This document shows, one piece after another, positions 54,163 through 64,000 of a stretch of DNA of 64,000 nt. The stretch is taken from NCBI GenBank assembly GCA_034440575.1, contig JAOTOL010001346.1:659583-723582 (forward strand). Direction: 5' to 3'. The notes below the pieces were generated by a model. It saw only the letters and a program-made list of their open reading frames with translations, searched no databases and had not been told where the DNA came from. A program made the position numbers and the translations under genes. How positions within the stretch are numbered: position 1 is the stretch's first letter; the number at the start of each line of letters is the position of its first letter. This DNA is from Imbricaverruca yamaguchii (Eukaryota > Arthropoda > Thecostraca > Neoverrucidae).

Positions 54163-56592
54163 TCACACGCCGTCTCGGGGAGGGGCGGTTGAAGATCCCC
54201 ATCTACAATCCAAACTAAGCATCGCACGAAAACGAAAGAGGTGTCATCGGAGAGTGCTCGACGAGTAGGGTCCAGGTCCATCCTCAAAAACAATTTTCCC
54301 CAATAGTGACGTCACCAGGGGTCTAGATTTTCACGACTTTTCACGACTTACGTTATGTTTTTGACTCTGGGCATATATGAAGAAAAAAAAAATTTTGAAT
54401 GAGAAAAGGACAGCGAAATTGACCAGGGATATAATTTTTGTTTTGCCTCCCCACCCAAAAAAACGTTAAATTTCAAAATTTTGAGTTTTCAAGTGTTCTT
54501 TAATTTTCCTTTTCCTGATGTGTAGAGCAGACTGATAAACATTGTTGGAAGTCAACTTGCTCTAATAAAAAATATTTATTTAGTCAGAATCCTGTATTTG
54601 AACTGCAATTTGGCAAAAACGCAAAATGTATATGTAGTCAAAACGGAAATAAATGTAAGTCATACATTTTGTTCCACCCATCAAGATAAGCAAACGCTGA
54701 AAGTTTCATTAAAATATCTTTATCCGTTAAAGCGTGACGACTGGTTGAACTTTTTTGGAGGTGACCTCACTTGACCTTGACTAACTCGTTGACCCTAGAT
54801 GACCTGACCTAACATTTTTTAATCAGCATGTCAAATGGACGTGGGACAAGGTATGCCAAATTTGGGCGCGCTGCCGCGCGCCATTCGTCCGATATCCGCG
54901 AAAAATCTGAGGAGGGCGGTTGAAGACCCCGAGACGGGACGGGTTGACACCCGCTCTGGAGGACCTCTGCAGATTATGAGCACTGGAGGGAGGGGGGATT
55001 CCGCCACCACACCCCCTAAGGTCTCGGCTCCTATTAATCCGTCCCGTCTCGGGGGGTCGTCAACCGCTCCCCTCAGGTTTTTCTCGGACAGTGAACGAAC
55101 GGCGCGCGGCACCGCGCCAAAATTTGTCATACTTTGTCATACGGCAGCGCCCACATCAATTTGGCATGCGGTTTCAAAATTTTGAAGTCAAGTCATCTAG
55201 GATCAATGAGTTAGCCAAGGTCAAGGGCGGTCACCTTCAAAAAAGTTCAACCAGTCGTCACGCTTTAACACGCGCCATGGAGGGCCTCGGAAAATTACGC
55301 GCACTGGAGGGGGGCGGATTACGCCCCCCTACGATCTCGGCTCCTACTGAGGCTAGAGCAAATAAATTCGTAGAGTGGATGGGTACGATAGGGAACTCTA
55401 TTGTGTGTAAATTGCATGACCTTAGGTCAATATCTTCAAGGTCAAATTAAGTCAAAATTGCAAAATTTTCTGGTTTTGCGTGGATTGCCTTGTCATTGTC
55501 ATCGATCGCTGTGATTGTGTTTAAATGCTCAAAAATTGACATTAAGGATGTTTTGGACATTACTAATGATGCAATACAGATGCCAGATCCGCTATTTGAC
55601 CTCAGGCCACCTATCTAGGAGCACTTTAACAGGTCATTGCCTGCCCCAGTTACCGGAATCGGGCTGCCCACCCAACTGCTCCCTTGGGCGGTTCGGCACA
55701 ATCGGATTCGCAAAGAAAGGAGTGAAATACATGAATAAAGTATGGAAACGCTTAGGCACACAATGACAAACAATAGATTTCTGGATGTGCAGGGAATAAC
55801 ATGTAAAGTGACATCAATCGCATGACAGTCATTTGCATTTTTGACAACATTCCATTTGACCAAGTTTGGTTCTATTAGCCTGTCATAGACTTGACCTGGC
55901 GACCTCGGCGATCTAACATGACTTTTAAATTATATAGCATAACAAAATACATCAAGCAAGTTGTCAAGAACACTTCCCTTTTGCCAATATACGGGAAGCG
56001 CATCAGCGCCGATTTTTGTGGTCTGGCGCTGCGAATTGTTTTTACTTTAACGGTCCCTAACTTTACAAGTTTTCGGCCGATTTTCATTTTTCTTACTTTA
56101 AACAATGCGCCGGTCATTTACAAGTAGGTACGCAAAAATTGCGCATATCAGCTGGGACAAGATGGAGTTACGTACGAAAAATCGGAGGGGTCGGCGGATT
56201 TCGGCATTCCTCCTCCAGGGCGTGTGTTAACCTGTCATAAACTTGACCTGACTTGACCTCGGTGACCTGACGTGACTTTGAAGCAATGTAGCATGACAAT
56301 GTACATGAAACAACTCGCTAGTTTTGTCAAGAACACCTTTTTGCTAATATACGGGAAGCGCATCAACGCCGATATTTATGGTCTGGCGCTTGGAAAATGT
56401 TTCGACTTTAGCGACCCCTAACTCGAAAAAGTTTAAGTCGATTTTCATTTTTCTTATTTTAAACAGCGCGCCGGTCATTTAGAAGCAGGTGCTCAAACAA
56501 TTGCGTATATCAGCCGGTAAAATCTGGAGTTATCTACGAAAAACCGGAGGGGTGGGTGGATTTCGCCCCCCCCCCAGGGCGCGTGTTAGCGG
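54163..56592 (+). mobile_element. Unclassified interspersed repeat family, longest copy (about 2.4 kb)
   Basis: Same order of landmarks as 3826-5957: gccgtctcggggaggggcgg start, gcatcgcacgaaaacgaaag, gcgtgacgactggttgaact, cgagacgggacgggt, ctggaggacctct, gaaagga(g)tgaaatacatga and two copies of the cctgtcata.acttgacctg module. An extra reversed fragment (about 55030-55272) sits inside, giving a local inverted repeat. No transposase or RT recognised. Confidence 0.75.
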
Positions 56593-57130
56593 ATACAGAT
56601 ATTACAAGAAAACTTTCAGCGTTTGCATACCTTTAGGGATGCAACAAAATGTACCAGAATATGTTTTCATTTTTTCCGTATTTGACTACATATTGCCTAT
56701 TGCAGTTCAAATCCAAGATTCTGGCTAAATTAAGCATTTATTAGAGCAAGTTGACGTCCAGGAACGTTCCTCGGTCTGCTCTACCCATTAAAATAGGAAA
56801 ATTAAAGAAAACTTCAAAACTCGAAATTTTGAAATAAGAAAATATATATATATATTTCTGAGGGGCCAAAAATGTATTGTCCTGGTCGATTTCGCTGTCC
56901 TTTTCTGATTACAAATAATTTTGTCTTCAATTATCCTCCAAAATGAACTCCCTAGAGGCAAAAACATAATGTCTATCGTGAAAACTCGTGAAAATCTATC
57001 CCCTCTAGTGACATCACTTTTGGGAGGAAATTATTTTGCGGGATGGATCTGGTCCTTACTTGTCGAGCGCTTTCCAATGACACCTCTTTCGTTTTTGTGC
57101 GACGCTTGGTTTGGATTTTAGATGGCGGGT
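56593..57130 (-). mobile_element. Unclassified interspersed repeat family, reverse partial copy
   Basis: Reverse-orientation landmarks tttcagcgtttgcatacctt, tcggtctgctctacccatta, cgctttccaatgacacctct and gtgcgacgcttggtttgg abut the end of the longest copy head to head. Confidence 0.7.
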
Positions 57131-57179
57131 TACTATCCGCCACAATGTTCATGCACAGTTATTATTCCGAGTTTTCCTT

Positions 57180-57455
57180 TTCCCTTCCCCCCCCCCTTTT
57201 CCATTGGGTTTTTTCTCAGAAGTAAGGGGGGGCTCCCCCCTTGGAGGGACTAAAGGGATATTAAGAAATATTTTGAGTGATAAAAAACCCCCCCCAAAAA
57301 AAAAAAAATAAAAAATTTAAAATTTATTCTTTTTCACAAAAACAAAAAAAAAAAAGGCTGGGCTTAAAATTAATTAAAAAAAAAAAAAACCTAAAAAAAA
57401 ATTAAAAATATTTTTTTAATTTTAAAAAAAATTACAAAATTATTTTTTATTTATT
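57180..57455. other. Homopolymer-rich A/T and C runs, possibly poor assembly
   Basis: Many A, T and C runs of 5-15 bases (ccccccaaaaaaaaaaaaaa, ttaattaaaaaaaaaaaa) unlike anything else in the window. It may be low-quality consensus or a gap edge. Confidence 0.6.
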
Positions 57456-57570
57456 TTTCAGAGACATGGTTGCAGATATATTTAGAACAATACTTTAGTC
57501 TAAAAATTATAATCTCTTTGGATCTAGTAGAAAAGAAGGTGAAGGTGGAGGTACAGGAATATATGTAATA
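57455..57570 (+). pseudogene. Older LINE, endonuclease N-terminal part (interrupted)
   Basis: On the plus strand cagagacatggttgcagata encodes ETWLQ and the frame continues to a GGGTGIYV-like block, the Glu motif and following strand of a LINE endonuclease. The domain resumes after 62756 on the other side of the minus-strand LINE, so it was split by that insertion. Confidence 0.65.
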
Positions 57571-57673
57571 GCAAAGACATAAAAGACATAAAAGATTAGT
57601 GCAACTATGAGCCACAAGGGCCCTTCTTGGTTGCACTCTGTACACTGAACCAGTTGTCCACCAAATCTGCCAA

Positions 57674-60487
57674 TCAGCCCTCCCTGTAATACTGAAAAGC
57701 AAGCCCTCTACTCTTATAATGATTGTCTATGCTGTTTTTAAAGATGTTCAATGTGCTGGTACTGACGATGTTTTCTGGCAGCTGGTTCCAGTGTTCCACT
57801 ACCCTGTTGGTGAAGAAAGTTTGCCTTAACCTTGTTCTGCTGTGGTTAATTTTAATTTTGAATTTATGACCTCTAATTGCATCATTTCTGTTAAATTCAA
57901 ACATTTCCCCAAGGTATCCCCTCTCCAGACCATTTACAAATTTAAAGACCTCGATGAGATCTCCTCTCAGCCTTCTATATCTAAGTGAAAACATATTCAA
58001 TTTCTTCAATCTTTCCTCATATGCCAGGTTGCTTATGCCATTAACCATTTTTGTAGCCCTCTTTTGTACTCTCTCTAAAAGCCAACAATCTTTTTCATAG
58101 CTAGGAGACCAAGCTTGGATGCAGTATTCCAAATGTGGCCTGACGTATGCACAGTAAAGCTTCCTGATCACTTCCTCACTTCTGTATGATACATTCCTAT
58201 TTATTGCCCCGAGCATTCTCAGTGCCTTCTTCCTGGCTTCCTTGGTCTGTTCTGATGCCCCCAGTTTTGTGTTTAGAATAACACCTAAATCCTTCTCCTG
58301 TTGAGTCACTGATAGCACTTGGCCACCCATCAAGTATGGAGCCTTCATATGCTGCTTACCTACATGCATGATTTTGCACTTATCAAAGTTAAATTTCATT
58401 TGCCATTCTCCGGACCACTTCACAAGTTCGTCTAAGTCTTTTTGCAGCGAGATATGCTCATCCTGACCTGTTATTGCCCTAAAGACCTTCAAATCATCTG
58501 CAAATTTCAAAACTTTACTGCTTAGGCCACTTTCAATGTTATTTACAAATAAAATGAACAGTAATGGCCCTAGTACTGACCCCTGGGGGACTCCACTAAG
58601 AACATTTTGCCATGATGACTTTGTACCATTTAGCATCACTCTTTGCTGTCTATCTGAAAGCCACAACTCTATCCATTTTAAGATGCTACCTGCAATACCA
58701 TGGGACTGAAGCTGTATCATTAACCGCTTATGGGGTACCTTGTCAAAGGCCTTACTAAAGTCAAGATATGCTACATCAACCTGATTTCCCTGATCAAATT
58801 GTTCTGTGGCGAAGTTCAAAAAGTCCAAGAGGTTTGTGAGACACGATCGTCCTTTTCTAAACCCATGTTGAGTATCTTGAATCAATCTGCTACCTTCCAG
58901 ATAACTAACTATTCTATCCTTGATAATTGATTCGAGTACCTTGCAGACTAGGGATGTGAGACTTATTGGCCTATAGTTTTCAACTTTCCCTCTTTCTCCT
59001 TTCTTGAAAATAGGAACTACATTTGCCCTTTTCCAATCGGTTGGAATTTCATTATGTGAAACTGATCTACAAAATATTATACTAAGTGGAAATGCCAGTT
59101 CCTTTTCAGTTTCCCGCAACACCCTAGCATAAATATCATCAGGTCCTGCTGCCTTATTTGGCTTTATTTTCCTGATATGATTGTAAACAACATCACTATC
59201 AATGAAATCAACATCATTTGTCAGATCCCATGTAACTGAACTATGGTGTACGGTCGGCAGATTGGTCATATCTTCCAATGTAAACACTGATTTGAACTGC
59301 TTGCTCAGCTCCTCAACCATCTCACTATCCTCACCCAATGTAGTCCCGTTTACTTCCAGTGGACCAATTGTGCTAGAAACTTTACTCAGCTTGTAGAAAC
59401 TAAAGAACTTTTTACTGTCCCCATTACAGTTTCTAGCTAAATCCAGTTCCTTTGCTCGCTTTGCTGCTCTGGTTTTTTGCTTCACAGTGTCTCTGGCTTT
59501 TCGATACGCCTTTAGATTAATGACATTTGAGGCTTCTTTAAAAACTCTAAATGCAGTTTTCTTAGCCTTAATTGCTTTTATCACGTCTGGTGTAAGCCAT
59601 GCTGGCTTTCCTACCCTTCTTTTGCGTCTTTGCTTTTGGGGGACATGTCTAATCTGAGTTTCCTTTAAGTAAGATTTGAACTTTTCCCACATTTCACAGG
59701 CATTTAAATTGGAGAATTCTTCTTCCCATCTGATGGCACTTAAAGCCGCTCTCATGCCGTTAAAGTCTGCTCTGTTGAAATTTGGAACCTTTACCAAATT
59801 ATCCTTGATAATTTCCCCTACATGTGCCTTGAATCTAACTATGTTATGGTCACTTTTTCCCAGAGTTTCGCCTACAGTCAAGTCTTGAACCAAGTCACTT
59901 AAATCCGAGAATACAAGGTCCAAGAATGAACCATGCCTGGTAGGTTCCGATACAAACTGGTGTAAGAACAGGTCCTCTTCAAGGCATTTCCTGAACATTT
60001 TGCATGATGGGGAGCCAACACCAGCATTTTCATAACCTTTTAGATTAAAGTCACCGAGAATAAGGCACTTCCTCTTAAAGTTTCTACTGATTTCCTCACA
60101 AATCACCTTGTCAAGCTCCAGTTGCTGAGAATGTGGCAGGGTTCCTGATCGGTAGAAAGCTCCTATCCTAAGAGTATTGCTGTTGCCTTTTCCCACAGTG
60201 ACATCAAGCCAAATGGACTCCACAGACACATTTTTATCCCCACCTGCTACTTTTTGAGAACTGAATAAGCTATTCATATAGAGCATTACACCACCCCCTT
60301 TCATTGCTGGACCCCTATTGCACGAAAACATATTGTATCCCTGGATCTCATAGTCCTGTAAGTTATCTCCAAAATATCCTTCACTGACCCATGCCTCCGT
60401 AATGCAAACAAAATCCGGTTCCTCCTCAGCAACATAACACTTGAACTCATCAAATTTGGAACGGATACTCTGAGCATTAAACATCAT
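57674..60487 (-). CDS. LINE ORF2: endonuclease and reverse transcriptase, 937 codons
   Basis: An apurinic-type endonuclease occupies about residues 1-220, with NAQS (4-7), the catalytic Glu in ITEAW (31), LGDFN (144-148) and SDH (212-214). The reverse transcriptase spans about 485-725, with NYRPISLTS (504-512), LDFSKAFDKVPH (575-586), SGVPQGSVLGPLL (631-643) and the catalytic FADD box (662-665, Phe replacing the usual Tyr). The C-terminal thumb-like and Cys/His-poor tail contains YCIQAWSPSYEKD and RGDLIEVFK, typical of CR1/RTEX-type LINEs. No frameshift or stop. The start ATG overlaps the stop of the preceding small frame by ATGA, and CR1 ORF2 may be translated by reinitiation. It nicks target DNA and copies the element RNA. 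Confidence 0.9.
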   Translation of the reverse strand: MMFNAQSIRSKFDEFKCYVAEEEPDFVCITEAWVSEGYFGDNLQDYEIQGYNMFSCNRGPAMKGGGVMLYMNSLFSSQKVAGGDKNVSVESIWLDVTVGKGNSNTLRIGAFYRSGTLPHSQQLELDKVICEEISRNFKRKCLILGDFNLKGYENAGVGSPSCKMFRKCLEEDLFLHQFVSEPTRHGSFLDLVFSDLSDLVQDLTVGETLGKSDHNIVRFKAHVGEIIKDNLVKVPNFNRADFNGMRAALSAIRWEEEFSNLNACEMWEKFKSYLKETQIRHVPQKQRRKRRVGKPAWLTPDVIKAIKAKKTAFRVFKEASNVINLKAYRKARDTVKQKTRAAKRAKELDLARNCNGDSKKFFSFYKLSKVSSTIGPLEVNGTTLGEDSEMVEELSKQFKSVFTLEDMTNLPTVHHSSVTWDLTNDVDFIDSDVVYNHIRKIKPNKAAGPDDIYARVLRETEKELAFPLSIIFCRSVSHNEIPTDWKRANVVPIFKKGERGKVENYRPISLTSLVCKVLESIIKDRIVSYLEGSRLIQDTQHGFRKGRSCLTNLLDFLNFATEQFDQGNQVDVAYLDFSKAFDKVPHKRLMIQLQSHGIAGSILKWIELWLSDRQQRVMLNGTKSSWQNVLSGVPQGSVLGPLLFILFVNNIESGLSSKVLKFADDLKVFRAITGQDEHISLQKDLDELVKWSGEWQMKFNFDKCKIMHVGKQHMKAPYLMGGQVLSVTQQEKDLGVILNTKLGASEQTKEARKKALRMLGAINRNVSYRSEEVIRKLYCAYVRPHLEYCIQAWSPSYEKDCWLLERVQKRATKMVNGISNLAYEERLKKLNMFSLRYRRLRGDLIEVFKFVNGLERGYLGEMFEFNRNDAIRGHKFKIKINHSRTRLRQTFFTNRVVEHWNQLPENIVSTSTLNIFKNSIDNHYKSRGLAFQYYREG

Positions 60488-60675
60488 ACACTTAACAAAT
60501 GCTCCATAACCACCTTTGGCTTTTTCATATTGAGGAGTTCTTTATCACTAGATGAACTATAACTCTGTCCCCTTGAGTTGCTGCTGTCCCTATTTGCAGA
60601 CTTTGAGGTTCTATTGCCTTGGCTGACACTATTGGAATATTCCTGAGTTGGCAATGCAATTTCATCCCTCCCCAC
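60484..60675 (-). CDS. Small LINE frame between ORF1 and ORF2 (63 codons)
   Basis: Ser/Asn/Lys-rich (NSRGQSYSSSSDKELL) and ending LLSV with its TGA overlapping the ORF2 ATG. It may be the true N-terminal extension of ORF2 separated by a one-base shift, or a spacer frame used for reinitiation. It starts 9 nt after the ORF1 stop. Confidence 0.4.
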   Translation of the reverse strand: MGRDEIALPTQEYSNSVSQGNRTSKSANRDSSNSRGQSYSSSSDKELLNMKKPKVVMEHLLSV

Positions 60676-60683
60676 CCCATTTC

Positions 60684-61424
60684 CTAGTTTCCCTGAAGGA
60701 CATGCTCGTATACTTTGCCTAACACATGGACCCCCTTCTCAGAAAAGTGCAGGCCATCCCTCTGATAGAGGTCCCACGATGCATAAAACCTGCTCCACTC
60801 ATCTACAAATGTAAAACCTAGCTCATGGCAGAGCTTTCCTACCCTGGCGTTAGCTGCCAGTGCCCTAGAGCTCCACTCAGGGGAGGCTCTAGCCCTAGGC
60901 AAAATTCCTGTTACAAGGACTCTATTGGTACCCTTCAGGGTGGCCAGAAGGGCCCTGTACTCCCGCAGAAGCTCCTCACTCCTAGTATGACCTATGTTAT
61001 TTACCCCTACATGCACTATGACTGTGTTAAACCTGTGATCACTGGTGACCTGTGCCACCGCAGGTACCAGGTCCTTCACCTTGGCACCAGGCCTGGTGAT
61101 GCACCTCCTGTCCCTCCTACCTTTACAAAATACCCGCTCTAAATGACGCACACGAGAGTCTCCTATGACCAGCACTGACTCCTTACTACTGCTATCCTGG
61201 GGGCAGTCATCCAGTGCCTGGAACATATTTGTTGTTACTATGCCTGCCCGCTGGGCCGGTCGGCTAGACTTCCTCCCGCTCCTACCACCTGCCACCTGCC
61301 ACTCACTGACCCTTTCCTTAGGTTCGCGTCTCCAAATCCCTCCACCCCCTGACCTCATGCCACTTCCCCTCCTGTGACCTACCAGAACTACCCCTCCTCT
61401 GTTCACTATTGACACTATTAACAC
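60684..61424 (-). CDS. LINE ORF1, SGNH/GDSL esterase-type domain
   Basis: 246 codons as read. SGNH blocks: VLVIGDSRVRHLE with Ser90 (block I), HVGVNN with Asn143 (block III) and DGLHFSEKG with Asp223/His226 (block V), a complete Ser-Asp-His set. Esterase-type ORF1 proteins are known from CR1-like LINEs, where the domain is thought to help the ORF1 protein act on lipid or membrane surfaces or as a nucleic-acid chaperone. The N-terminal part (1-80) is Gly/Arg-rich. Confidence 0.8.
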   Translation of the reverse strand: MLIVSIVNRGGVVLVGHRRGSGMRSGGGGIWRREPKERVSEWQVAGGRSGRKSSRPAQRAGIVTTNMFQALDDCPQDSSSKESVLVIGDSRVRHLERVFCKGRRDRRCITRPGAKVKDLVPAVAQVTSDHRFNTVIVHVGVNNIGHTRSEELLREYRALLATLKGTNRVLVTGILPRARASPEWSSRALAANARVGKLCHELGFTFVDEWSRFYASWDLYQRDGLHFSEKGVHVLGKVYEHVLQGN

Positions 61425-61642
61425 TCCCCTCTTGAGAGATCCCAGCCACCTCCACAGTAGGGGGAAACCTCAGCTACCTGGTGGCCTGCGACCACCTGGG
61501 CATATGATGTCCCTGCTACGGAGTGACCCCTTGTTGCTTTATCTTGCCTACCCTGTGCAACAAGGGCAGCCTTGAGGTTGGAAACCTCTGCCTTAAGGGT
61601 CCTAATTTCTTCCTCTAGTGCCTGCATCCTGGTCGAAACCAT
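61418..61642 (-). CDS. LINE ORF1 N-terminal coiled-coil frame
   Basis: MVSTRMQALEEEIRTLKAEV continues as a leucine-heptad coiled coil, then TSYAQVVAGHQ. It ends in a stop 7 bases inside the start of the esterase frame. CR1 ORF1 proteins often have an N-terminal coiled coil joined to the esterase, so a frameshift at about 61420-61480 probably splits one ORF1 here. Confidence 0.6.
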   Translation of the reverse strand: MVSTRMQALEEEIRTLKAEVSNLKAALVAQGRQDKATRGHSVAGTSYAQVVAGHQVAEVSPYCGGGWDLSRGEC

Positions 61643-61683
61643 CCTAAACGCTGCAGCTTATGCCTAGATTTAGATTCAAATTA

Positions 61684-62280
61684 ACTTGCTAAACAACCGA
61701 CAAAAAAGCTAACTATCATTCACTATAAATCGCTACCTCCTATACTGTCAGTTAAATATCTGAGTGCCTCAAGAAAAGCAGAAACTATTAAACAATTGTT
61801 TGTTTTTTTTTTTGTTTTTTTTTAAAATGAATTAAATAAATAAACAAGATGTCTAATCTAATTGTCTTCCACACAAGTAGAGAACTATATAAATATCCCT
61901 TTGATATCACTTATGGCTAGACAGAAAAATGAACAGTCACACAGCACTTATGAATACCCCAACTTACTACATTAAGCTATTTAAACTTCACACCAAACAC
62001 ACTTGCTAAACAACCGACAAAGCTAACTCATTCACTATAATCGCTTTTAAAATCAGTGCTAGAAACTATTAAACAATTGTTTTGTTTTTGTTTTGTTTTG
62101 TTTTTAAATAAATTAAATAACTAAACAAGATGCACTTTTTACACAAGTAGACAACTATATAAATATCCCTGATATCACTTATGACTAGACAGAAAATGAA
62201 GTCACACAGCACTTATGAATACCCCCAACTTACTACTAATTAAACTATCTTAAACTTCAACACCAAACACACTATGCACA
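61684..62280 (-). repeat. Tandem duplication in the LINE 5' region
   Basis: Two copies of about 300 bp: both begin cttgctaaacaaccgacaaa (61686 and 62002 areas) and contain aacaattgttttgttttt, acaagtagacaactatataa and cacacagcacttatgaatac. They could be promoter monomers, as in other LINE 5' UTRs. Confidence 0.8.
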
Positions 62281-62755
62281 CCAAAAAATAAATAAAGTAT
62301 GTTAGGATAGTATGAATGTTGTCTAATGTACTTATCAAATCTACACACTTGTAATATCTCCTACTACAGAAATCGAAGCGTCGAGAACACGCCGAAAGTC
62401 ACGAGGCCTCCCTTTGGCACACACAAGATGGCGCCCTGCGGCGTCGCTAGGTTAATATAGTATAGTTTGCGTGCTACGAAAATGCTTGTAAGATAAAAAC
62501 TAATTAAATATAATAACAGAAGTAATTGCTAAGCACCTATCCACAGCTTAGACTAGAGTACTGCCCTGTTCTGCAGCGACTTATCTGGAAACCTGGAGCT
62601 CTGGCGCGCGTGCTTCCACCTTGACAGCTGGCGGCAAACTGGAATATAGAGTGCTTAAGAGTATAATAGTATAATAGTAGTAGTATAATAGTAGCAATAT
62701 ATGTAAGTAATAGATATGAGGCTGGGGAAAGAAAAGACCTGGAAGAGTGATCATT

Positions 62756-64000
62756 TTGTGGCAAGTTCTATGGAAATCAAAATGAAGTTGGGTGTACCCG
62801 CAAAGATATTCCTAGCGGGGGGAAATATATAAATCTCCAAGCCTGAGCCACACTTTATTTATGGACTACATGGAAGAAATATTTGACTCATTGGAAAACA
62901 CTAAATGTACCTATGTCATAGCAGGGGACTTCAATTACAATCTTTTAAAATATCACTTGATAAACCTACATTTAGTTTTATGAATATGTTAAATTCCTAC
63001 GGGTTTTTCACAACCATTTCGAAAGTGACCCGGATTTGTGATAATTCTGATCCCCTCTTGGATAATATATTTATAAATGATGTTAATGTCTTGAACAATT
63101 CAGGAATACCTACTTCATGATTTATCAGACCAGTTTCCAGTTTTTCTTAATCTGTCATTAATTCAAAGCACAATTATAACAAGACATTCAGTGACAGTCT
63201 TTGATAAGAATAAAATCAGTGAATTAAATGATCACCTCATTAGTACCTTGAAGTATTTCAAGATGAGACGGATGCTAATCAAGCATGTAACAAACTTATT
63301 AAGGCATATGAAACCGGTATTAAAAAATTATGTAAAACTTTTACACCCAGTAGAAGAAAGAATCCAATTAAATCATGTGTAACCCCTGCACTTCTGTGTT
63401 CAATAAGTACAAAAAATAAACTATAGGCAAAATATATTAGGAATATAATTTTACTGAATGAAAATGAATACAAAATGTATAGGGACATGCTTTGCAATGT
63501 GCTTAGGGATGCGAAACGATTATATTTCAAGAGGGCATTCCAGGATAGCAAAGGTGATGGCAAAAAGATGGAAATATTTTAATGCAATTATGAACAAGAA
63601 TGAATTGCAAACAGTTCCTGCAATGAGCTTTGTTGATAACTCTGGGGCTACCTGTGTAAATGAACAAATACCTGATAAATTTAATGCATTTTTTTTCAAC
63701 GATAGGCGGTGAGTTGGAAAAAATATACCTGGCAGCACATCAGTCCATTATGTTATCTTACACAGCCTAATTATGCAAGCATTAACAACATGCCTTCTGT
63801 TAATAATGCTCAAATTGAAGACATTATTAAGTCTTTAAGGCCTATTGGTGGAGGTATGGATAAAATTAGCACAAACATTTTGATTGGAACATATAAAAGG
63901 ATTTTGCAGCATCTAACACATTTCTTTAATCTTTGTCTGAACACTGCGATATTCCTCCATAGATTAAAATTTACAGTTATAATTCCTGTATATAAATCAG
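62756..64000 (+). pseudogene. Older LINE (endonuclease to start of reverse transcriptase), cut by the window end
   Basis: Plus-strand blocks in shifting frames: TYVIAGDFNYNLLKY (about 62910-62955), the endonuclease GDFN motif; NMLNSYGFFTTISKVTRICD and DNIFIND (about 62980-63085); then IEDIIKSLRPIGGGMDKIST (about 63815-63875) and FTVIIPVYKS at the right edge, the opening blocks of a reverse transcriptase. Frameshifts show it is inactive. The Tyr/Asn-rich sequence differs from the minus-strand CR1-like element, so it is another, older family (Jockey/CR1-related). Confidence 0.78.

Larger units (their letters stand above)
57571..62755 (-). mobile_element. CR1-like non-LTR retrotransposon, near full length
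   Basis: Order on the minus strand: 5' region with a tandem duplication of about 300 bp (61684-62280), ORF1 (coiled coil, SGNH esterase), a small ORF, ORF2 (endonuclease, reverse transcriptase) and a short 3' UTR ending in repeats of cttttatgt. Esterase-type ORF1, an endonuclease without RNase H and a 3' short tandem repeat are features of the CR1 group. The boundaries are estimated from where the older plus-strand LINE is interrupted. ORF2 has no stops, so insertion is recent. Confidence 0.85.

Overview
The window is nuclear DNA of an invertebrate animal. It has spliced genes with GT-AG introns, animal-type non-LTR retrotransposons, tRNA-derived SINE-like repeats, long (AT)n/(CT)n/(CA)n tracts and many minisatellites. 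The main gene matches the arthropod Thin/Abba (TRIM32-type RING-B-box-NHL) layout, and degenerate TTAGG/CCTAA (arthropod telomere motif) occurs near 51.3 and 54.05 kb. I infer an arthropod, perhaps a crustacean, but the species cannot be read from the sequence.

Layout. 1-12.4 kb: microsatellites, minisatellites, one copy of an unclassified interspersed repeat and a decayed LINE endonuclease remnant. 12.94-31.59 kb (+): a complete ten-exon gene for a Thin/TRIM32-like protein. I rebuilt it by matching splice phases at every junction (1403 codons plus stop). Its introns hold several minisatellites, two related SINEs and a TE copy. 31.6-40.6 kb: three large minisatellites, a decayed LINE RNase H remnant and two candidate exons of an unrecognised minus-strand gene. 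42.97-48.25 kb (-): three exons of a TMEM126-family gene (mitochondrial inner membrane); the short N-terminal exon was not found. 48.3-54.1 kb: AT-rich DNA with no recognisable gene. 54.2-57.1 kb: more copies of the unclassified repeat. 57.6-62.75 kb (-): a near-intact CR1-like LINE (ORF1 with an SGNH-esterase domain, ORF2 with endonuclease and reverse transcriptase) inserted into an older, opposite-strand LINE that continues past the window end.

The most unusual feature is that several minisatellites appear to be built from splice junctions. The TMEM126 array is ten copies of a 48-bp unit carrying the real 3' splice site, the first bases of the exon and a TGACGTCA motif. The array after Thin exon 5 begins with the exon-intron junction itself. 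The intron between Thin exons 6 and 7 is filled by an array and is flanked by a 12-nt direct repeat that spans both splice sites, as expected if the intron arose by tandem duplication.

Most of the very long open frames in the window (23.7-24.5, 25.6-26.4, 29.1-30.5, 31.3-32.9, 33.5-34.6 and 38.8-40.6 kb) are translations of minisatellites whose units happen to lack stops, and are not called as genes.
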